The notes under the pieces: model-generated
The model's database searches: none
What the model was told of the DNA's origin: nothing
Seen by the model: only the letters and a program-made list of their open reading frames with translations
Position numbers and translations under genes: made by a program
Shown here: positions 7,261 to 16,399 of the stretch, one piece after another
Layout: every line of letters begins with the position of its first letter
How positions within the stretch are numbered: position 1 is the stretch's first letter
NCBI RefSeq assembly: GCF_001458195.1
Contig: NZ_CYPU01000009.1
Coordinates: forward strand, 1-35,041
Length of the DNA: 35,041 bases
Direction: 5' to 3'
Origin: Ruegeria atlantica
GTDB lineage: Bacteria > Pseudomonadota > Alphaproteobacteria > Rhodobacterales > Rhodobacteraceae

Positions 7261-8163
7261 TTGAGCGACTGGCTGATTTCTCTCGAAGGCACCGAAGCGG
7301 GCCATCAGCTGGCTCTTGGCCTCGCTTTGATGGCTGCCTTCCTGCATGCGGTATTTGGCGCACTGCAGAAGGGTCGCCACGATCCCTGGCTGTCCCGTGG
7401 GGCAATCGACGCCTGCTATTGCCTGATGGCCGCCCCTTTTGCCTTTTTCGTGGTACCGTGGCCTGAACCCTACATGTGGTCCATCTTCGCCGTGGTCTGG
7501 GTGATCCACATCGCCTACAAGGTCCTTCAGGCCATGGCCTATACAAAGGGTTCATACACTGTCGTCTACCCGGTCGTACGCGGCACTGGCCCCCTTTTCA
7601 CGGTCATCGGCGCCTATCTGCTCTTTGGCGAGACGTTTACCGGGATTCAATGGTTTGGCGTTTTGGTTCTGCTGGCCGGTATCTTCGGCCTGGCCGCCTA
7701 TAATTTGCGTTTTCTGGAAACCAACCGGGAAACGCTGGGCATCGCGCTGGTACTGGCCATCGCAACTGGCCTGTTCGTCGCGCTCTACACCACTTATGAC
7801 GCCTATGGTATCCGGGCCACCGCCGACCCGTTCACCTTTCTGGCGTGGTTTTTCATGATCGACGGTTTTGCGATGCCGATTTACGCATTCCTCAGATGGC
7901 GCGCCATGATCGATCGCCCAGCCGTTGGTCCATTGATGTTGCGAGGCTTGGCCGGAGGCATCATCGCCCCTATGTCCTTCGGAGCAATCATGCTGGCGAC
8001 CCGTCTGGACAAGGTCGGCGAAGCTGCCGTTCTGCGAGAAACCTCGACAGTCTTCGCGGCGCTGATCGGGTGGCTGGTGCTAAAAGAAACTGTGGGTCCA
8101 AGACGGGTCGCGCTGATGGCATTGATTGCATTGGGCGCCGTAATAGTTGAAATGGGCGGGTAA
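7261..8163 (+). CDS. DMT-superfamily transporter (EamA family)
   Basis: A 300-residue integral membrane protein with about ten predicted helices and the two-repeat organisation of EamA proteins. First-repeat hallmark: AYTKGSYTVVYPVVRGTGPLFTVIGAYLLFGE (about residues 94-125), which fits the conserved helix 3-4 segment; the matching second-repeat segment is LATRLDKVGEAAVLRETSTVFAALIGWLVLKE near 244-275. Substrate cannot be read from sequence; EamA members export amino acids and other metabolites. The start is TTG at 7261 with no strong ribosome site, so the exact N-terminus is uncertain. yciB starts 16 bases after its stop codon, suggesting one transcript ftsY-eamA-yciB. Confidence 0.85.
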   Translation: MSDWLISLEGTEAGHQLALGLALMAAFLHAVFGALQKGRHDPWLSRGAIDACYCLMAAPFAFFVVPWPEPYMWSIFAVVWVIHIAYKVLQAMAYTKGSYTVVYPVVRGTGPLFTVIGAYLLFGETFTGIQWFGVLVLLAGIFGLAAYNLRFLETNRETLGIALVLAIATGLFVALYTTYDAYGIRATADPFTFLAWFFMIDGFAMPIYAFLRWRAMIDRPAVGPLMLRGLAGGIIAPMSFGAIMLATRLDKVGEAAVLRETSTVFAALIGWLVLKETVGPRRVALMALIALGAVIVEMGG

Positions 8164-8179
8164 AAATCAGGAAACCGAC

Positions 8180-8785
8180 ATGTCAGGCAAAAAAGAAATC
8201 AATCCATTTCTGAAACAGGCGTTGGAGCTTGGGCCCCCACTGGCCTTTTTCTTCATCTACCTACGCCTGCGTGACGACAGTTTCCTGATCGGAGGCACCG
8301 AATATTCCGGCTTTATCATCGCGACGATCATCTTCGTCCCGCTGATGCTGGCCGCCATGGGCATTCTCTGGGTCCTGACCGGCAAACTTAGCCGGATGCA
8401 GATATTCACCGCCTTCATGGTCATCTTCTTTGGGGGCCTGACCGCTTGGTTCAATGATGAGCGGTTCTTCAAGATGAAAACCACGCTGGTTTACGGTTTT
8501 TTCTCGGTCATCCTTGGAATTGGCCTTCTGCAAGGGAAATCCTATCTGGCCTATGTCCTGGAAGATATGCTGCCGATGCGCCATGAGGGCTGGATGATCC
8601 TGACCCGCCGGTTGTGCGGCTGCTTTGCGGTTCTGGCCGTTGCCAATGAATTTGTCTGGCGAACCATGTCGACGGACCTGTGGGTCAAAATTGAAACTTT
8701 CGCCTTTCCGATCGCGCTGATGGCGTTTCTGATGCTTCAGTTCAGTCTGTTGCAACGCTACATGGATGATCCAGACCACCAATAG
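8180..8785 (+). CDS. yciB: Inner membrane-spanning protein YciB (septation protein A family)
   Basis: A 201-residue membrane protein with five to six helices, starting at ATG 8180 with an AGGAAA site eight bases upstream. The family-typical N-terminus is visible: NPFLKQALELGPPLAFFFIYLR, followed later by RMQIFTAFMVIFFGGLTAWFNDERFFKMKTT, and the C-terminal block WMILTRRLCGCFAVLAVANEFVWR (about 135-160). In gammaproteobacteria YciB (IspA/IspZ) affects cell envelope synthesis and septation and interacts with elongation and division proteins; its molecular activity is not settled. Its linkage with ftsY is common in Rhodobacteraceae. Confidence 0.93.
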   Translation: MSGKKEINPFLKQALELGPPLAFFFIYLRLRDDSFLIGGTEYSGFIIATIIFVPLMLAAMGILWVLTGKLSRMQIFTAFMVIFFGGLTAWFNDERFFKMKTTLVYGFFSVILGIGLLQGKSYLAYVLEDMLPMRHEGWMILTRRLCGCFAVLAVANEFVWRTMSTDLWVKIETFAFPIALMAFLMLQFSLLQRYMDDPDHQ

Positions 8786-8945
8786 ACGAACACTGATAAT
8801 CGGCGCGCAGCTTAAGCGTTTGCTTTCATAATGAGCCGTCACACAGCGCACAATCAGACAAGCCAATAAAAACCTTGGAATAATAGCACGGCTGTGGGAC
8901 ATTGAGGCACCACTCAACACCAGCAGCCGGAGACCCCTCAACCAC

Positions 8946-9614
8946 ATGAAGGCACTCCCAAACAGCGGATTTCTGTCCGAGGCATCAGACCGACTCAGGG
9001 CTATGCTTTCGGCACTCGCAACCGAGATTTCCTTGGATCAGGGCCAGGTGCTGTTTGAGCAGGGGGACGAAGGCGATGCGCTGTATGTGATTTCTGAGGG
9101 CACGCTTGAGGTTTCATTCCTTGCGATGAGCGGGCGCAAGCTGTCTTTGACCCTTATGAAGCCGGGCGAAGTGTTTGGCGAAATAGCGTTGTTCGACAGC
9201 GGGCCGCGGACCGCCACGATAGCAGCGGCCGAGCCATCAAGCGTGCTGCGCGTGCGCCGCAGGGACGTGATGGACCAGATACGCCAGCACCCCGATCTTG
9301 CCGTCGACATGATCCGTCTGGCGGGCCTGCGTATGCGCTGGATGGGGTCACAGCTGAACGAACAGGTATTCTTGCCGATGCCCATTCGTCTGGCGCGCAA
9401 ATTGCTGCATCTGTCCGCCCTTCAGGACGACCCCGCAATGCGCATCACCCTGTCCCAAAGCGAATTGGCCGAGTTCGTCGGTGCCACGCGCGAGGCTGTA
9501 TTCAAAACGATTTCAACCTGGAAACGCGACAATGTTGTCGAGGCATCCCGCGGCGGGCTGATGATCCAGGACTTCAACGCCCTGAAAGAACTGGCCGAAT
9601 CCGACTTAATCTGA
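8946..9614 (+). CDS. Crp/Fnr-family transcriptional regulator
   Basis: A 222-residue protein with an N-terminal cyclic nucleotide-binding fold (about 10-125) and a C-terminal winged helix. The phosphate-binding cassette FGEIALFDSGPRTATI (77-92) has the Gly-Glu and Arg-Thr positions that bind cyclic nucleotide phosphate in Crp-like proteins. There is no cysteine anywhere, so it is not an Fe-S Fnr sensor. The helix-turn-helix covers LSQSELAEFVGATREAVFKTISTWKRD (169-195). A ligand such as cAMP or cGMP is plausible but inferred. It stands alone, with about 160 bases upstream and 220 downstream, so its targets are not suggested by context. The ribosome site (GGAG) is rather far from the ATG. Confidence 0.9.
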   Translation: MKALPNSGFLSEASDRLRAMLSALATEISLDQGQVLFEQGDEGDALYVISEGTLEVSFLAMSGRKLSLTLMKPGEVFGEIALFDSGPRTATIAAAEPSSVLRVRRRDVMDQIRQHPDLAVDMIRLAGLRMRWMGSQLNEQVFLPMPIRLARKLLHLSALQDDPAMRITLSQSELAEFVGATREAVFKTISTWKRDNVVEASRGGLMIQDFNALKELAESDLI

Positions 9615-9786
9615 CCTTGTGACCTCCTTCACATACGGCGCATGCCAAAATAGCTAATGTCTTAGTTGTTACCGTAGGGGGCCAGAGAATCATCCCCGAT
9701 ATCTGTCCACTGGCCTCTCCCTGTACCAGAGCCATGCGCCTCCCCGGCGTGTGGCTCACTTACTTTCAGCGCCACGTGAAACGGAA

Positions 9787-9811
9787 AAGGCCGAGGCATT
9801 GCCCCGGCCTT
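9787..9811 (-). terminator. Rho-independent terminator of degP
   Basis: An 11-bp stem (AAGGCCGAGGC against its near-complement, one mismatch) with loop ATT; read on the minus strand it is followed by TTTTCCGTTT. It lies 24 bases after the degP stop codon. Confidence 0.75.
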
Positions 9812-9834
9812 GTCACAACGTTTGATGTGGTGCG

Positions 9835-11325
9835 TTACTCGCCCAAGCTCAGCGCCACAAAGCGGGGGTCGCCACCGCGACGTACAAGCAACAACAGTGA
9901 TTTACGCCCGGCTTCACGCGCTTCTTCCATACGTGCTTCCAGGTCTGCAATCGACGTTACCTTTTGCTGTCCAGCCTCGGTGATCAGATCACCGGCGCGC
10001 AACCCTTTGGAAAACGCCTCAGAGGCTTCATCCACTTCGGTCACAACCAGCCCCTCGGCGTCTTCTTCAAGACCAAGGTCCGTGCGCAGCGTGTCCGTCA
10101 GTGGTGAAATGGTCAGGCCCAGAATAGCTGCGTTCTCTTCCGTTGGAGCCTCAGACGTTTCCTCGTCGCCCTGATCGGCCCGTTCGGCATCCTCACGGCG
10201 CCCCAGAGTAACCAGAACGGTCTGTGTTCCGCCATCGCGATGCACGACAACACGCACGGCTTTGCCTACGGTTGTCTCTCCGACCTGACGCACAAGGCCG
10301 CGTGTATCTTCGACCTCGACCCCATCAAAACTGAGGATCACGTCACCAGCCAGCAGACCAGCATCTTTCGCCGGCCCATCCGGAACATCGCTGATCAGCG
10401 CACCGCCCGGCTTGGCCAACCCCATTGCTTCGGCCATGTCCTCGGTCACGTCCTGAATGCGAACGCCCAGCCAACCACGGCGGGTTTCGCCGAATTCGCG
10501 CAGTTGGTCGACCACCTTGACCACAACGTTGGACGCCATCGAAAAGCCGATCCCGATCGAGCCACCGTTGGGCGACAGGATCGCAGTGTTTACACCAATC
10601 ACCTCACCATTCATGTTGAACAGCGGGCCGCCCGAGTTGCCCCGGTTGATGGCCGCGTCGGTCTGGATGTAGTCGTCATACGAACCGCTCAGCGCCCTGT
10701 TGCGGGCCGAAACGATCCCGGCCGAAACCGAGAAGCCCTGCCCCAACGGGTTGCCCATGGCAATAACCCAATCACCGACACGGGCGACGTCACTGTCGCC
10801 AAACTGCACGTATTGCAGCGGGCCCGGGGCCGCGACTTTCAGCAGCGCAATATCGGTTTTCTCGTCCGTGCCGATCACCTTGGCAGGCAGTTCCTCCGGC
10901 GGCTGTCCATCACCGGGGAAGAACTCCACCAGGATTTCATCGGCCTCGGCGATCACGTGATTGTTGGTGACGATGTAGCCGTCTTCAGAAATCACGAACC
11001 CCGAACCCAGCGCGTTGCTGCGGCGCGGGCGATTTTCATCATCACCGTTCCGGTCCTGAAAATCGCGAAAGAAATCTTCGAACGGTGATCCCTCGGGCAC
11101 AATGCCCTGCGGGCCGGTCTGGCCTTCGATCAACGTTGAGGTGGTAATGTTGACCACGGCCGGGCTGATCTTTTCTGCCAGTGGCGCCAGGCTTTCGCTC
11201 CGCGCCTGTGCTGCGACGGATTGGGCCAGAACAAGAATCATCCCCGCAATGGCCAGCCACATCAGCCGCATGAAACCAACACCCTCGCCCTGCCGGACTG
11301 AAATACTGCGTGCTTGTGCCTGCAC
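9835..11325 (-). CDS. degP: Do-family periplasmic serine protease/chaperone (DegP/HtrA)
   Basis: A 496-residue envelope protease that degrades or refolds damaged exported proteins. Numbered from a GTG start at 11325: signal/anchor segment about 22-39 with possible cleavage after AQA (41), catalytic triad His123 (TNNHV), Asp158 (TDIALLKV) and Ser231 (GNSGGPL), then two PDZ domains at about 286-373 and 401-491. An AAGGAG site lies eight bases before the GTG, which is why I chose it; a more conventional signal peptide would start at the in-frame ATG at 11271 (478 residues). It is the last gene of the hflK-hflC-DUF2065 group, 131 bases after the DUF2065 gene, where it may have its own promoter. 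Confidence 0.95.
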   Translation of the reverse strand: MQAQARSISVRQGEGVGFMRLMWLAIAGMILVLAQSVAAQARSESLAPLAEKISPAVVNITTSTLIEGQTGPQGIVPEGSPFEDFFRDFQDRNGDDENRPRRSNALGSGFVISEDGYIVTNNHVIAEADEILVEFFPGDGQPPEELPAKVIGTDEKTDIALLKVAAPGPLQYVQFGDSDVARVGDWVIAMGNPLGQGFSVSAGIVSARNRALSGSYDDYIQTDAAINRGNSGGPLFNMNGEVIGVNTAILSPNGGSIGIGFSMASNVVVKVVDQLREFGETRRGWLGVRIQDVTEDMAEAMGLAKPGGALISDVPDGPAKDAGLLAGDVILSFDGVEVEDTRGLVRQVGETTVGKAVRVVVHRDGGTQTVLVTLGRREDAERADQGDEETSEAPTEENAAILGLTISPLTDTLRTDLGLEEDAEGLVVTEVDEASEAFSKGLRAGDLITEAGQQKVTSIADLEARMEEAREAGRKSLLLLVRRGGDPRFVALSLGE

Positions 11326-11456
11326 TTGGGAACTCCTTGTCAACAAGTCTTGTAAAACTGCCCTCGGGCAAATCTTCTCAGGAACCAATGTAGTCGGTTT
11401 GTCCTTGCCCGCAACTCGGGATCGCGGGGAAATCACCTGCAAGTGAGGTCACAGCA

Positions 11457-11651
11457 TCAAAACCCAACCTGATAGGCCCCCCATAGCAGGAGAAAGCCAC
11501 TGACCACGCTCAGCAAACCGGCCAGCCGCCGCGCCTGCTCGGGTAGGGACCGCAATGTCTCTAACATGCGCTCAATAAGCAAAGGGGCCAGCGCATAGGC
11601 CAGCCCCTCTACAATCAATACCAGCCCGAAAGCCAGAAGGATCAGCCCCAT
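11457..11651 (-). CDS. DUF2065 small membrane protein
   Basis: A 64-residue protein with two hydrophobic helices (about 3-24 and 43-62) joined by a basic linker (ERMLETLRSLPEQARR). DUF2065 members (E. coli YjeT) are encoded next to hflK-hflC across proteobacteria. Here the ATG overlaps the hflC stop codon (TAATG), implying translational coupling. Function is unknown; association with the HflKC complex is inferred from gene linkage only. Confidence 0.88.
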   Translation of the reverse strand: MGLILLAFGLVLIVEGLAYALAPLLIERMLETLRSLPEQARRLAGLLSVVSGFLLLWGAYQVGF

Positions 11652-12547
11652 TATTCGGAGGCCGCAGCAGCCGGAGCTTGCCGTCCGGTTGGCGAACCGA
11701 GGTAGTTGAAGAACTCGGAATCCGGGCTCAGAACCAACGAGCTATTGCCGCCCTGCAACGCGTTCTCATACGCGGTCAGCGAACGGTAGAATTCAAAGAA
11801 CTCCGGGTCAGCGCCATAGGCTTCCGCAAAGATCGCGTTACGTTCAGCGTCCGCTACACCACGGGTGATTTCGGCCTCACGACGGGCATCTGACACCAGC
11901 TCGACCACGGTCCGGTCAGCCTGCGCGCGGATACGCTGCGCGGCTTCCTTACCTCGGGCGCGCTCATCGGTAGCCTCACGTTCCCGTTCAGCTTTCATCC
12001 GGTCGAAGGTCGCTTCCAAGTTGGCCTGGGGAAGATCAGTCGCCTTCAATCGCACGTCGATTACAGTCACGCCCAGCGCCTGTGCTTCGGCAATCGCGCT
12101 GTTTCGGATGCGCAGCATCAGCGCCGCACGGTCCGAGCTCAGGATGTCACGAGACGAAACCGAGCCCAGAACTTCGCGGGTTTCGGCTCGCAAAATACGA
12201 TCCAGACGATCCTCGGCAACCGGGATACCGCCGACACCAACGGCCTGACGGAACCGATTCAAATCTGAAATCCGGTAACGTGCGAATGCATCGACAACCA
12301 GACGCCGATCGTCCAGAGGCGTCACCTCAAGAGGCTGTACGTCAATAGACAGGATACGGTCGTCATAGCGGACAACTTCTTGAATCACCGGGATTTTGAA
12401 CGCCAGACCGGGGTCTTCCTTGACCGCGACGACACGACCAAATTGCAAGACCAGCGCGCGTTCACGTTCGTCCACGATGAAGATCGAAGACAGGCCAACG
12501 ACGCCAAGGATCACGACAAGAATGAGGATAATGGGTGATTTACGCAT
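11651..12547 (-). CDS. hflC: Protease modulator HflC
   Basis: A 298-residue SPFH/stomatin-family protein with one N-terminal membrane helix (about residues 6-25) and the periplasmic band-7 domain (VVDERERALVLQFGRVV onward). HflC with HflK forms a large cage around the AAA protease FtsH at the inner membrane and controls its access to membrane substrates. A long charged coiled-coil region (about 185-240, rich in Ala/Arg/Glu) follows, and a short Gly/Ala-rich tail. The start codon overlaps the hflK stop (TGATG) and its stop overlaps the DUF2065 start, so the three genes are translationally coupled. Confidence 0.96.
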   Translation of the reverse strand: MRKSPIILILVVILGVVGLSSIFIVDERERALVLQFGRVVAVKEDPGLAFKIPVIQEVVRYDDRILSIDVQPLEVTPLDDRRLVVDAFARYRISDLNRFRQAVGVGGIPVAEDRLDRILRAETREVLGSVSSRDILSSDRAALMLRIRNSAIAEAQALGVTVIDVRLKATDLPQANLEATFDRMKAEREREATDERARGKEAAQRIRAQADRTVVELVSDARREAEITRGVADAERNAIFAEAYGADPEFFEFYRSLTAYENALQGGNSSLVLSPDSEFFNYLGSPTGRQAPAAAASE

Positions 12548-13692
12548 CAGTTGCTCTCCCCGGCTGGGCTACGACGCAGCTCGTTCAGCGGCAGATAGGG
12601 CACAACACCCTGCCCTTGCCCGGATGAGTTCTGGTCCAGAATGATTTTGTCAACGTCACCCAGAATCTGCTCCATACGCTCCAGATACAGACGCTTACGC
12701 GTCACATCGGGCGCTTTGGAGTATTCTTCCAGAACTGCGCTAAAGCGGCTGGCTTCACCCCGCGCACTGTTGATCTGTTGGGCACGATATCCTTCTGCCT
12801 CTTCCAGAACCTGCGCAGCTTCACCACGGGCTTGGGCAAGTGCCTGGTTCGCGTAGGCGTCCGCAATATTCTGTTCGCGGTCACGCTCCTGCGCCGCGGC
12901 TTGAACGTCGCGGAACGCGGCAATTACGTCCTGCGGTGGGTCGGCTTTGTCAAAGTTGACGCGGACAATGTTGATCCCTGAATCATAGCTGTCCATTGTG
13001 GACTGGATCAGTTCCTGCAAGCGATCCGCGATTACACCACGATCCCTGTTCAGGATCGGTGCCAGTTCGCTTTGCGCAATAATCTCTCGCATCGCTGATT
13101 CCGACACCGCGCGGATCGTTTGGACCGGATCACGCAGGTTGAACAGAAACTTTGCAGGGTCGTTGATGTTCCAGACGACTTGATAGTCGATATCGACCAC
13201 GTTTTCGTCGCCGGTCAGCATCAAGCCATCATCGCTGCCGCGCGCGCCGCCCATATCTTCGTTCTGTTCACGGGTGACCGGGATGACTTCGGCGGTAACG
13301 AAAGGCCAGGGCGCAAAGTTTAGACCCGGATTTCCGACGGCCGAGAATTCGCCGAGGAACAACTCAACCGACTGTTCTTCGGGCTTGACCGTGTAAAAAC
13401 TGGCCGCCCCCCACAATACCGCCGCGACGACGACACCAATAAGAACCGTACCTTTTGTGAAGATGGGGCCACCGCCGCCAGAGCCCTGACCGTTGCCACC
13501 TCGGCCTGAACCGCCGCGGCCGCCCATAAGGACGCGCAGCTGTTCCTGGCCTTTCTTCATCAGCTCATCAATCTCGGGGATCTGCGGACCATCGCCTTCG
13601 GGGGGCTTGCGCCCATCACCGTTGTCACCCCGATTTCCTCCGCCGCCCGAGGAGCCTCCGCCCCCCCAGGGGCCGCCGCTATTGCCCGCCAT
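12547..13692 (-). CDS. hflK: FtsH protease activity modulator HflK
   Basis: A 381-residue partner of HflC. The first 80 residues are cytosolic and Gly-rich (GGGG, GRGG and SGGGG runs), followed by a single membrane helix (81-100) and the SPFH domain starting TVKPEEQSVELFLGEF. A charged coiled-coil segment (about 260-320) precedes a short tail. The Gly-rich N-terminus is usual for alphaproteobacterial HflK. The ATG at 13692 has an AAGGGA site ten bases upstream. It is the first gene of hflK-hflC-DUF2065-degP and lies 72 bases after gor on the same strand. Confidence 0.96.
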   Translation of the reverse strand: MAGNSGGPWGGGGSSGGGGNRGDNGDGRKPPEGDGPQIPEIDELMKKGQEQLRVLMGGRGGSGRGGNGQGSGGGGPIFTKGTVLIGVVVAAVLWGAASFYTVKPEEQSVELFLGEFSAVGNPGLNFAPWPFVTAEVIPVTREQNEDMGGARGSDDGLMLTGDENVVDIDYQVVWNINDPAKFLFNLRDPVQTIRAVSESAMREIIAQSELAPILNRDRGVIADRLQELIQSTMDSYDSGINIVRVNFDKADPPQDVIAAFRDVQAAAQERDREQNIADAYANQALAQARGEAAQVLEEAEGYRAQQINSARGEASRFSAVLEEYSKAPDVTRKRLYLERMEQILGDVDKIILDQNSSGQGQGVVPYLPLNELRRSPAGESN

Positions 13693-13764
13693 ATGTATCT
13701 ATTCCCTTGTGTTGGACCGTGTGATCACGGGTTCCCTTGTAACTTGTGTGCGCGCGGTTGCAAA

Positions 13765-15123
13765 TCAAGCAGTGCGCACAGGTTGCCGCATTGTTACCAA
13801 TTCCTCTGCCATCACCGGATGAACGGCAACCGTGCGGTCGAAATCTTCCTTGGTTGCGCCCATTTTGACGGCAATGCCAGCCAGCTGGATCATCTCACCC
13901 GCGCCCGGCGCGACGATGTGGCAGCCCAGAACTTTACGAGTCGCCTGGCTGACGATCAGCTTCATCAACACGCGCTGCGTTCCACCGGCAAAGGCTTTTT
14001 GCATTGGTTTGAACGATGTCGCGTAAACCTCAATCGGTTCCTGTGCCGCGCCTTCTTCTTCGCTCAGGCCTACCGTTCCGAATTCCGGTTGGGTGAAGAT
14101 CGCGGTCGGGATCAGTTCATGATCCACAGGCGTCGGGTTGCCCTTGAACACGGTTTCGACAAAGGCCATCCCCTCGCGGATCGCGACGGGTGTCAAGTTC
14201 ACGCGGTCGGTCACGTCGCCGATGGCATAGATCGAGGGTACGCCAGTCTGGCTGTACTCATCCACCACGATCTCACCTTTGCGGCCACGTTCCACGCCCA
14301 GCGCCTCGAGGCCCAGATTATCCGCATTCGGGGCACGCCCGGTGGCGTACATGACCACGTCGAACTGATCCTCGGTGCCATCGGTGGCCTTGACGCGAAT
14401 CTTGTCGCCTTCTTTGGTCATTTCCAGCACATTGGTGCCCAAACGAACATCGATGCCGTTCTGGCGCATCTCTTCGCAGATCAGGCCACGCGCCTCTTCG
14501 TCGAATCCTCGCAGAATTTGCGCGCCGCGGTAGAATTGAGTGGTCTTGACGCCCATCCCGTTCATGATACCGGCGAATTCGCTGGCGATATAGCCGCCAC
14601 CGACAATCAGAATGCTTTGGGGCAGCTTCTCAAGGTGGAAGATCTCGTTCGACGTGATCGCTAGGTCCGATCCCGGGAACTCGGGCACGACCGGACGACC
14701 GCCTGTAGCGATCAGGATATGCTTGGCTGTCTTGCGTGTCCCATCCGCCAATTCGACCGTATGTGGATCCACAACGGTCGCCCGCTGGTCAGAACTTTCA
14801 ACGCCGTTGTTTTTCAGGATATTGCGGTAGATGCCTTCAAGCCGGTCCAGTTCAGTCACCAGCTTGCCGTGAAAAGTATCCCAGTTCAAAGCACCGGCCT
14901 GAATGTCCCAGCCATAGGCTTGCGCATCACCGACCATACCCGAGAATTCGCTGGCGAAGACCATCAGCTTCTTGGGCACACAGCCTCGGATGACACAGGT
15001 GCCGCCGTAGCGGTCTTCTTCGGCCAGCCCCACCTTGGCACCGTTCTCACCAGCTGCCACACGTGCGGCCCGGACCCCACCTGAGCCTCCGCCGATAACG
15101 AACAGATCATAGTCAAAGCTCAT
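13765..15123 (-). CDS. gor: Glutathione-disulfide reductase
   Basis: A 452-residue NADPH-dependent flavoenzyme that regenerates reduced glutathione in the cytosol. Started at ATG 15123 (MSFDYDLFVIGGGSGG) with an AGGCAGGA site. FAD-binding GGGSGG at 11-16; redox-active disulfide Cys43-Cys48 in GGTCVIRGCVPKK; NADPH fold around ILIVGGGYIASEF; second FAD motif YAIGDVTDRVNLTPVA; dimerisation domain with the catalytic His435-Glu440 pair in HPVMAEE. The disulfide spacing (CxxxxC) and terminal His distinguish it from mercuric reductase and agree with glutathione reductase; dihydrolipoamide dehydrogenase uses a similar disulfide but differs in these flanks. Cluster neighbours include a glutathione S-transferase and a GFA-family protein. 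Confidence 0.94.
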   Translation of the reverse strand: MSFDYDLFVIGGGSGGVRAARVAAGENGAKVGLAEEDRYGGTCVIRGCVPKKLMVFASEFSGMVGDAQAYGWDIQAGALNWDTFHGKLVTELDRLEGIYRNILKNNGVESSDQRATVVDPHTVELADGTRKTAKHILIATGGRPVVPEFPGSDLAITSNEIFHLEKLPQSILIVGGGYIASEFAGIMNGMGVKTTQFYRGAQILRGFDEEARGLICEEMRQNGIDVRLGTNVLEMTKEGDKIRVKATDGTEDQFDVVMYATGRAPNADNLGLEALGVERGRKGEIVVDEYSQTGVPSIYAIGDVTDRVNLTPVAIREGMAFVETVFKGNPTPVDHELIPTAIFTQPEFGTVGLSEEEGAAQEPIEVYATSFKPMQKAFAGGTQRVLMKLIVSQATRKVLGCHIVAPGAGEMIQLAGIAVKMGATKEDFDRTVAVHPVMAEELVTMRQPVRTA

Positions 15124-15446
15124 TTGTCCTGCCTCTTCCAAATTTCCGCAAGCGCCCGCAGGCCTTGCATGGGGTGTACTCTATCTCGCGCTGCTGTCCA
15201 GAGTGATCGCCGGGGCGCCGGCCTCTTCGATTTCTCGAACTTGCGCAGAGAACCGCAACAGCGTTCTGAACAAACGCCCAGATATGGTTCCGATTGTTTT
15301 ATTCAACGGCAGCCTCCGCGTCTTGGATTGGTCAAACCAAGTGCCAAATTGTACGTGTCCCAAATCGCTCGCGGTCACGACTTCACTCAAAACAATGTAG
15401 CGTCCGAATAAAACGAGTGACGTAAAGCGATCTGTGTCTGTTCCGC
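15124..15446. other. Intergenic region between rpiA and gor
   Basis: About 323 bases on the path from rpiA to gor. A 69-codon minus-strand frame (15181-15390, TTG start) is present but has no ribosome site and no recognisable motif, so I do not call it. The stretch just before gor carries its ribosome site. No RNA gene, repeat or clear terminator was recognised. Confidence 0.45.
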
Positions 15447-16232
15447 TTAATCCGCCAGATCTGAGAACAAGTTCTCGCCTGCCTCCACCGACTGATCAAG
15501 TTCGATCGTTCCATCGTTGATATCGCGCAACTCGACCCGACCATCGCCGTGGCCGATCACAACTTTGTCACAGATGTCGATGAACAAACCATTCTCGACC
15601 ACACCCGGAACCTGATTAAGCACTAGCGCCAGTTGCCTGGCATTTCCGATGCGCTGAAGGTGGAGGTCCAGAATGTGATTGCCCTCATCCGTGACAAACG
15701 GCGCCTTTCCGTTCATGCGCAGCGCGGCAGAAGTGCCCAGAACGTCCATGGTATCCAGCGCCTCTTGGATCAGCGTGCGCGTAGTCTGCCAGCCAAAAGG
15801 GATAACCTCGACCGGCAACGGGAATGCGCCCAGTGTTTCGACCTCTTTCCCGGCATCAGCAATGACGATCATCTGATCGCTTGCCGTGGCAACGATCTTT
15901 TCCTGCAGATGCGCGCCGCCCCCACCTTTGATCAGGTTCAGATCGCCGTCGAATTCATCCGCGCCGTCGATGGTCAGGTCCAGCCAACCCACCTGATCCA
16001 GCGAGACAACCTCGATCCCCAACTCACGAGCCAGTTGCGCGGTGCGGGTTGAGGTCGGAACAGCCTTAATCCGCAAACCTTCCTCCTGCACCCGCTCTCC
16101 CAGACGGCGGACCATCCAGGCGGCCGTTGATCCGGTGCCCAGCCCAACGCGCATTCCGTCCTGAACCATATCAGCGGCCTGTCGCGCCGCGGCATATTTG
16201 GCTTTGTCCATGGGTGACAAATCTCCGGTCAT
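15447..16232 (-). CDS. rpiA: Ribose-5-phosphate isomerase A
   Basis: A 261-residue enzyme interconverting ribose 5-phosphate and ribulose 5-phosphate in the non-oxidative pentose phosphate pathway. Started at ATG 16232 (MTGDLSPMDKAKYAAAR), which has an AAGGGGGA site; an extended frame to 16283 is less likely. Conserved blocks are intact: GLGTGST (30-36), DGADE (89-93, catalytic Asp) and KGGGGAHLQEK (102-112). Compared with E. coli RpiA (219 residues) it has a C-terminal extension of about 30 residues (GDGRVELRDINDG and an acidic end), which I believe is common in this family group. It supplies ribose phosphate to the purine genes elsewhere in the window in a metabolic sense only. Confidence 0.95.
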   Translation of the reverse strand: MTGDLSPMDKAKYAAARQAADMVQDGMRVGLGTGSTAAWMVRRLGERVQEEGLRIKAVPTSTRTAQLARELGIEVVSLDQVGWLDLTIDGADEFDGDLNLIKGGGGAHLQEKIVATASDQMIVIADAGKEVETLGAFPLPVEVIPFGWQTTRTLIQEALDTMDVLGTSAALRMNGKAPFVTDEGNHILDLHLQRIGNARQLALVLNQVPGVVENGLFIDICDKVVIGHGDGRVELRDINDGTIELDQSVEAGENLFSDLAD

Positions 16233-16399
16233 TGTTGCATTCCCCCTTGGTATTGCGGAATTTATACGGAATGTCCGACGCAACTGCGAGCGCCAATTCG
16301 CCGATCCAACAGGCCAACTTTTCGCGAAACTACGCGTTTCCTATTGGAAACGTCGCAATCGAGACGTTCGACATCCCTGCTGATGTATACATACAGCCC

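Noticed and set aside
8786..8945. Fnr or Crp operator upstream of the Crp/Fnr-type gene for autoregulation
   Set aside because: No TTGAT-N4-ATCAA or TGTGA-N6-TCACA type site could be found.
13693..14664. Plus-strand open frame of 323 codons opposite gor
   Set aside because: Antisense to glutathione reductase, which has all active-site motifs.
15181..15390. Possible 69-residue gene between rpiA and gor
   Set aside because: TTG start without a ribosome site, no motif, no membrane or signal segment.
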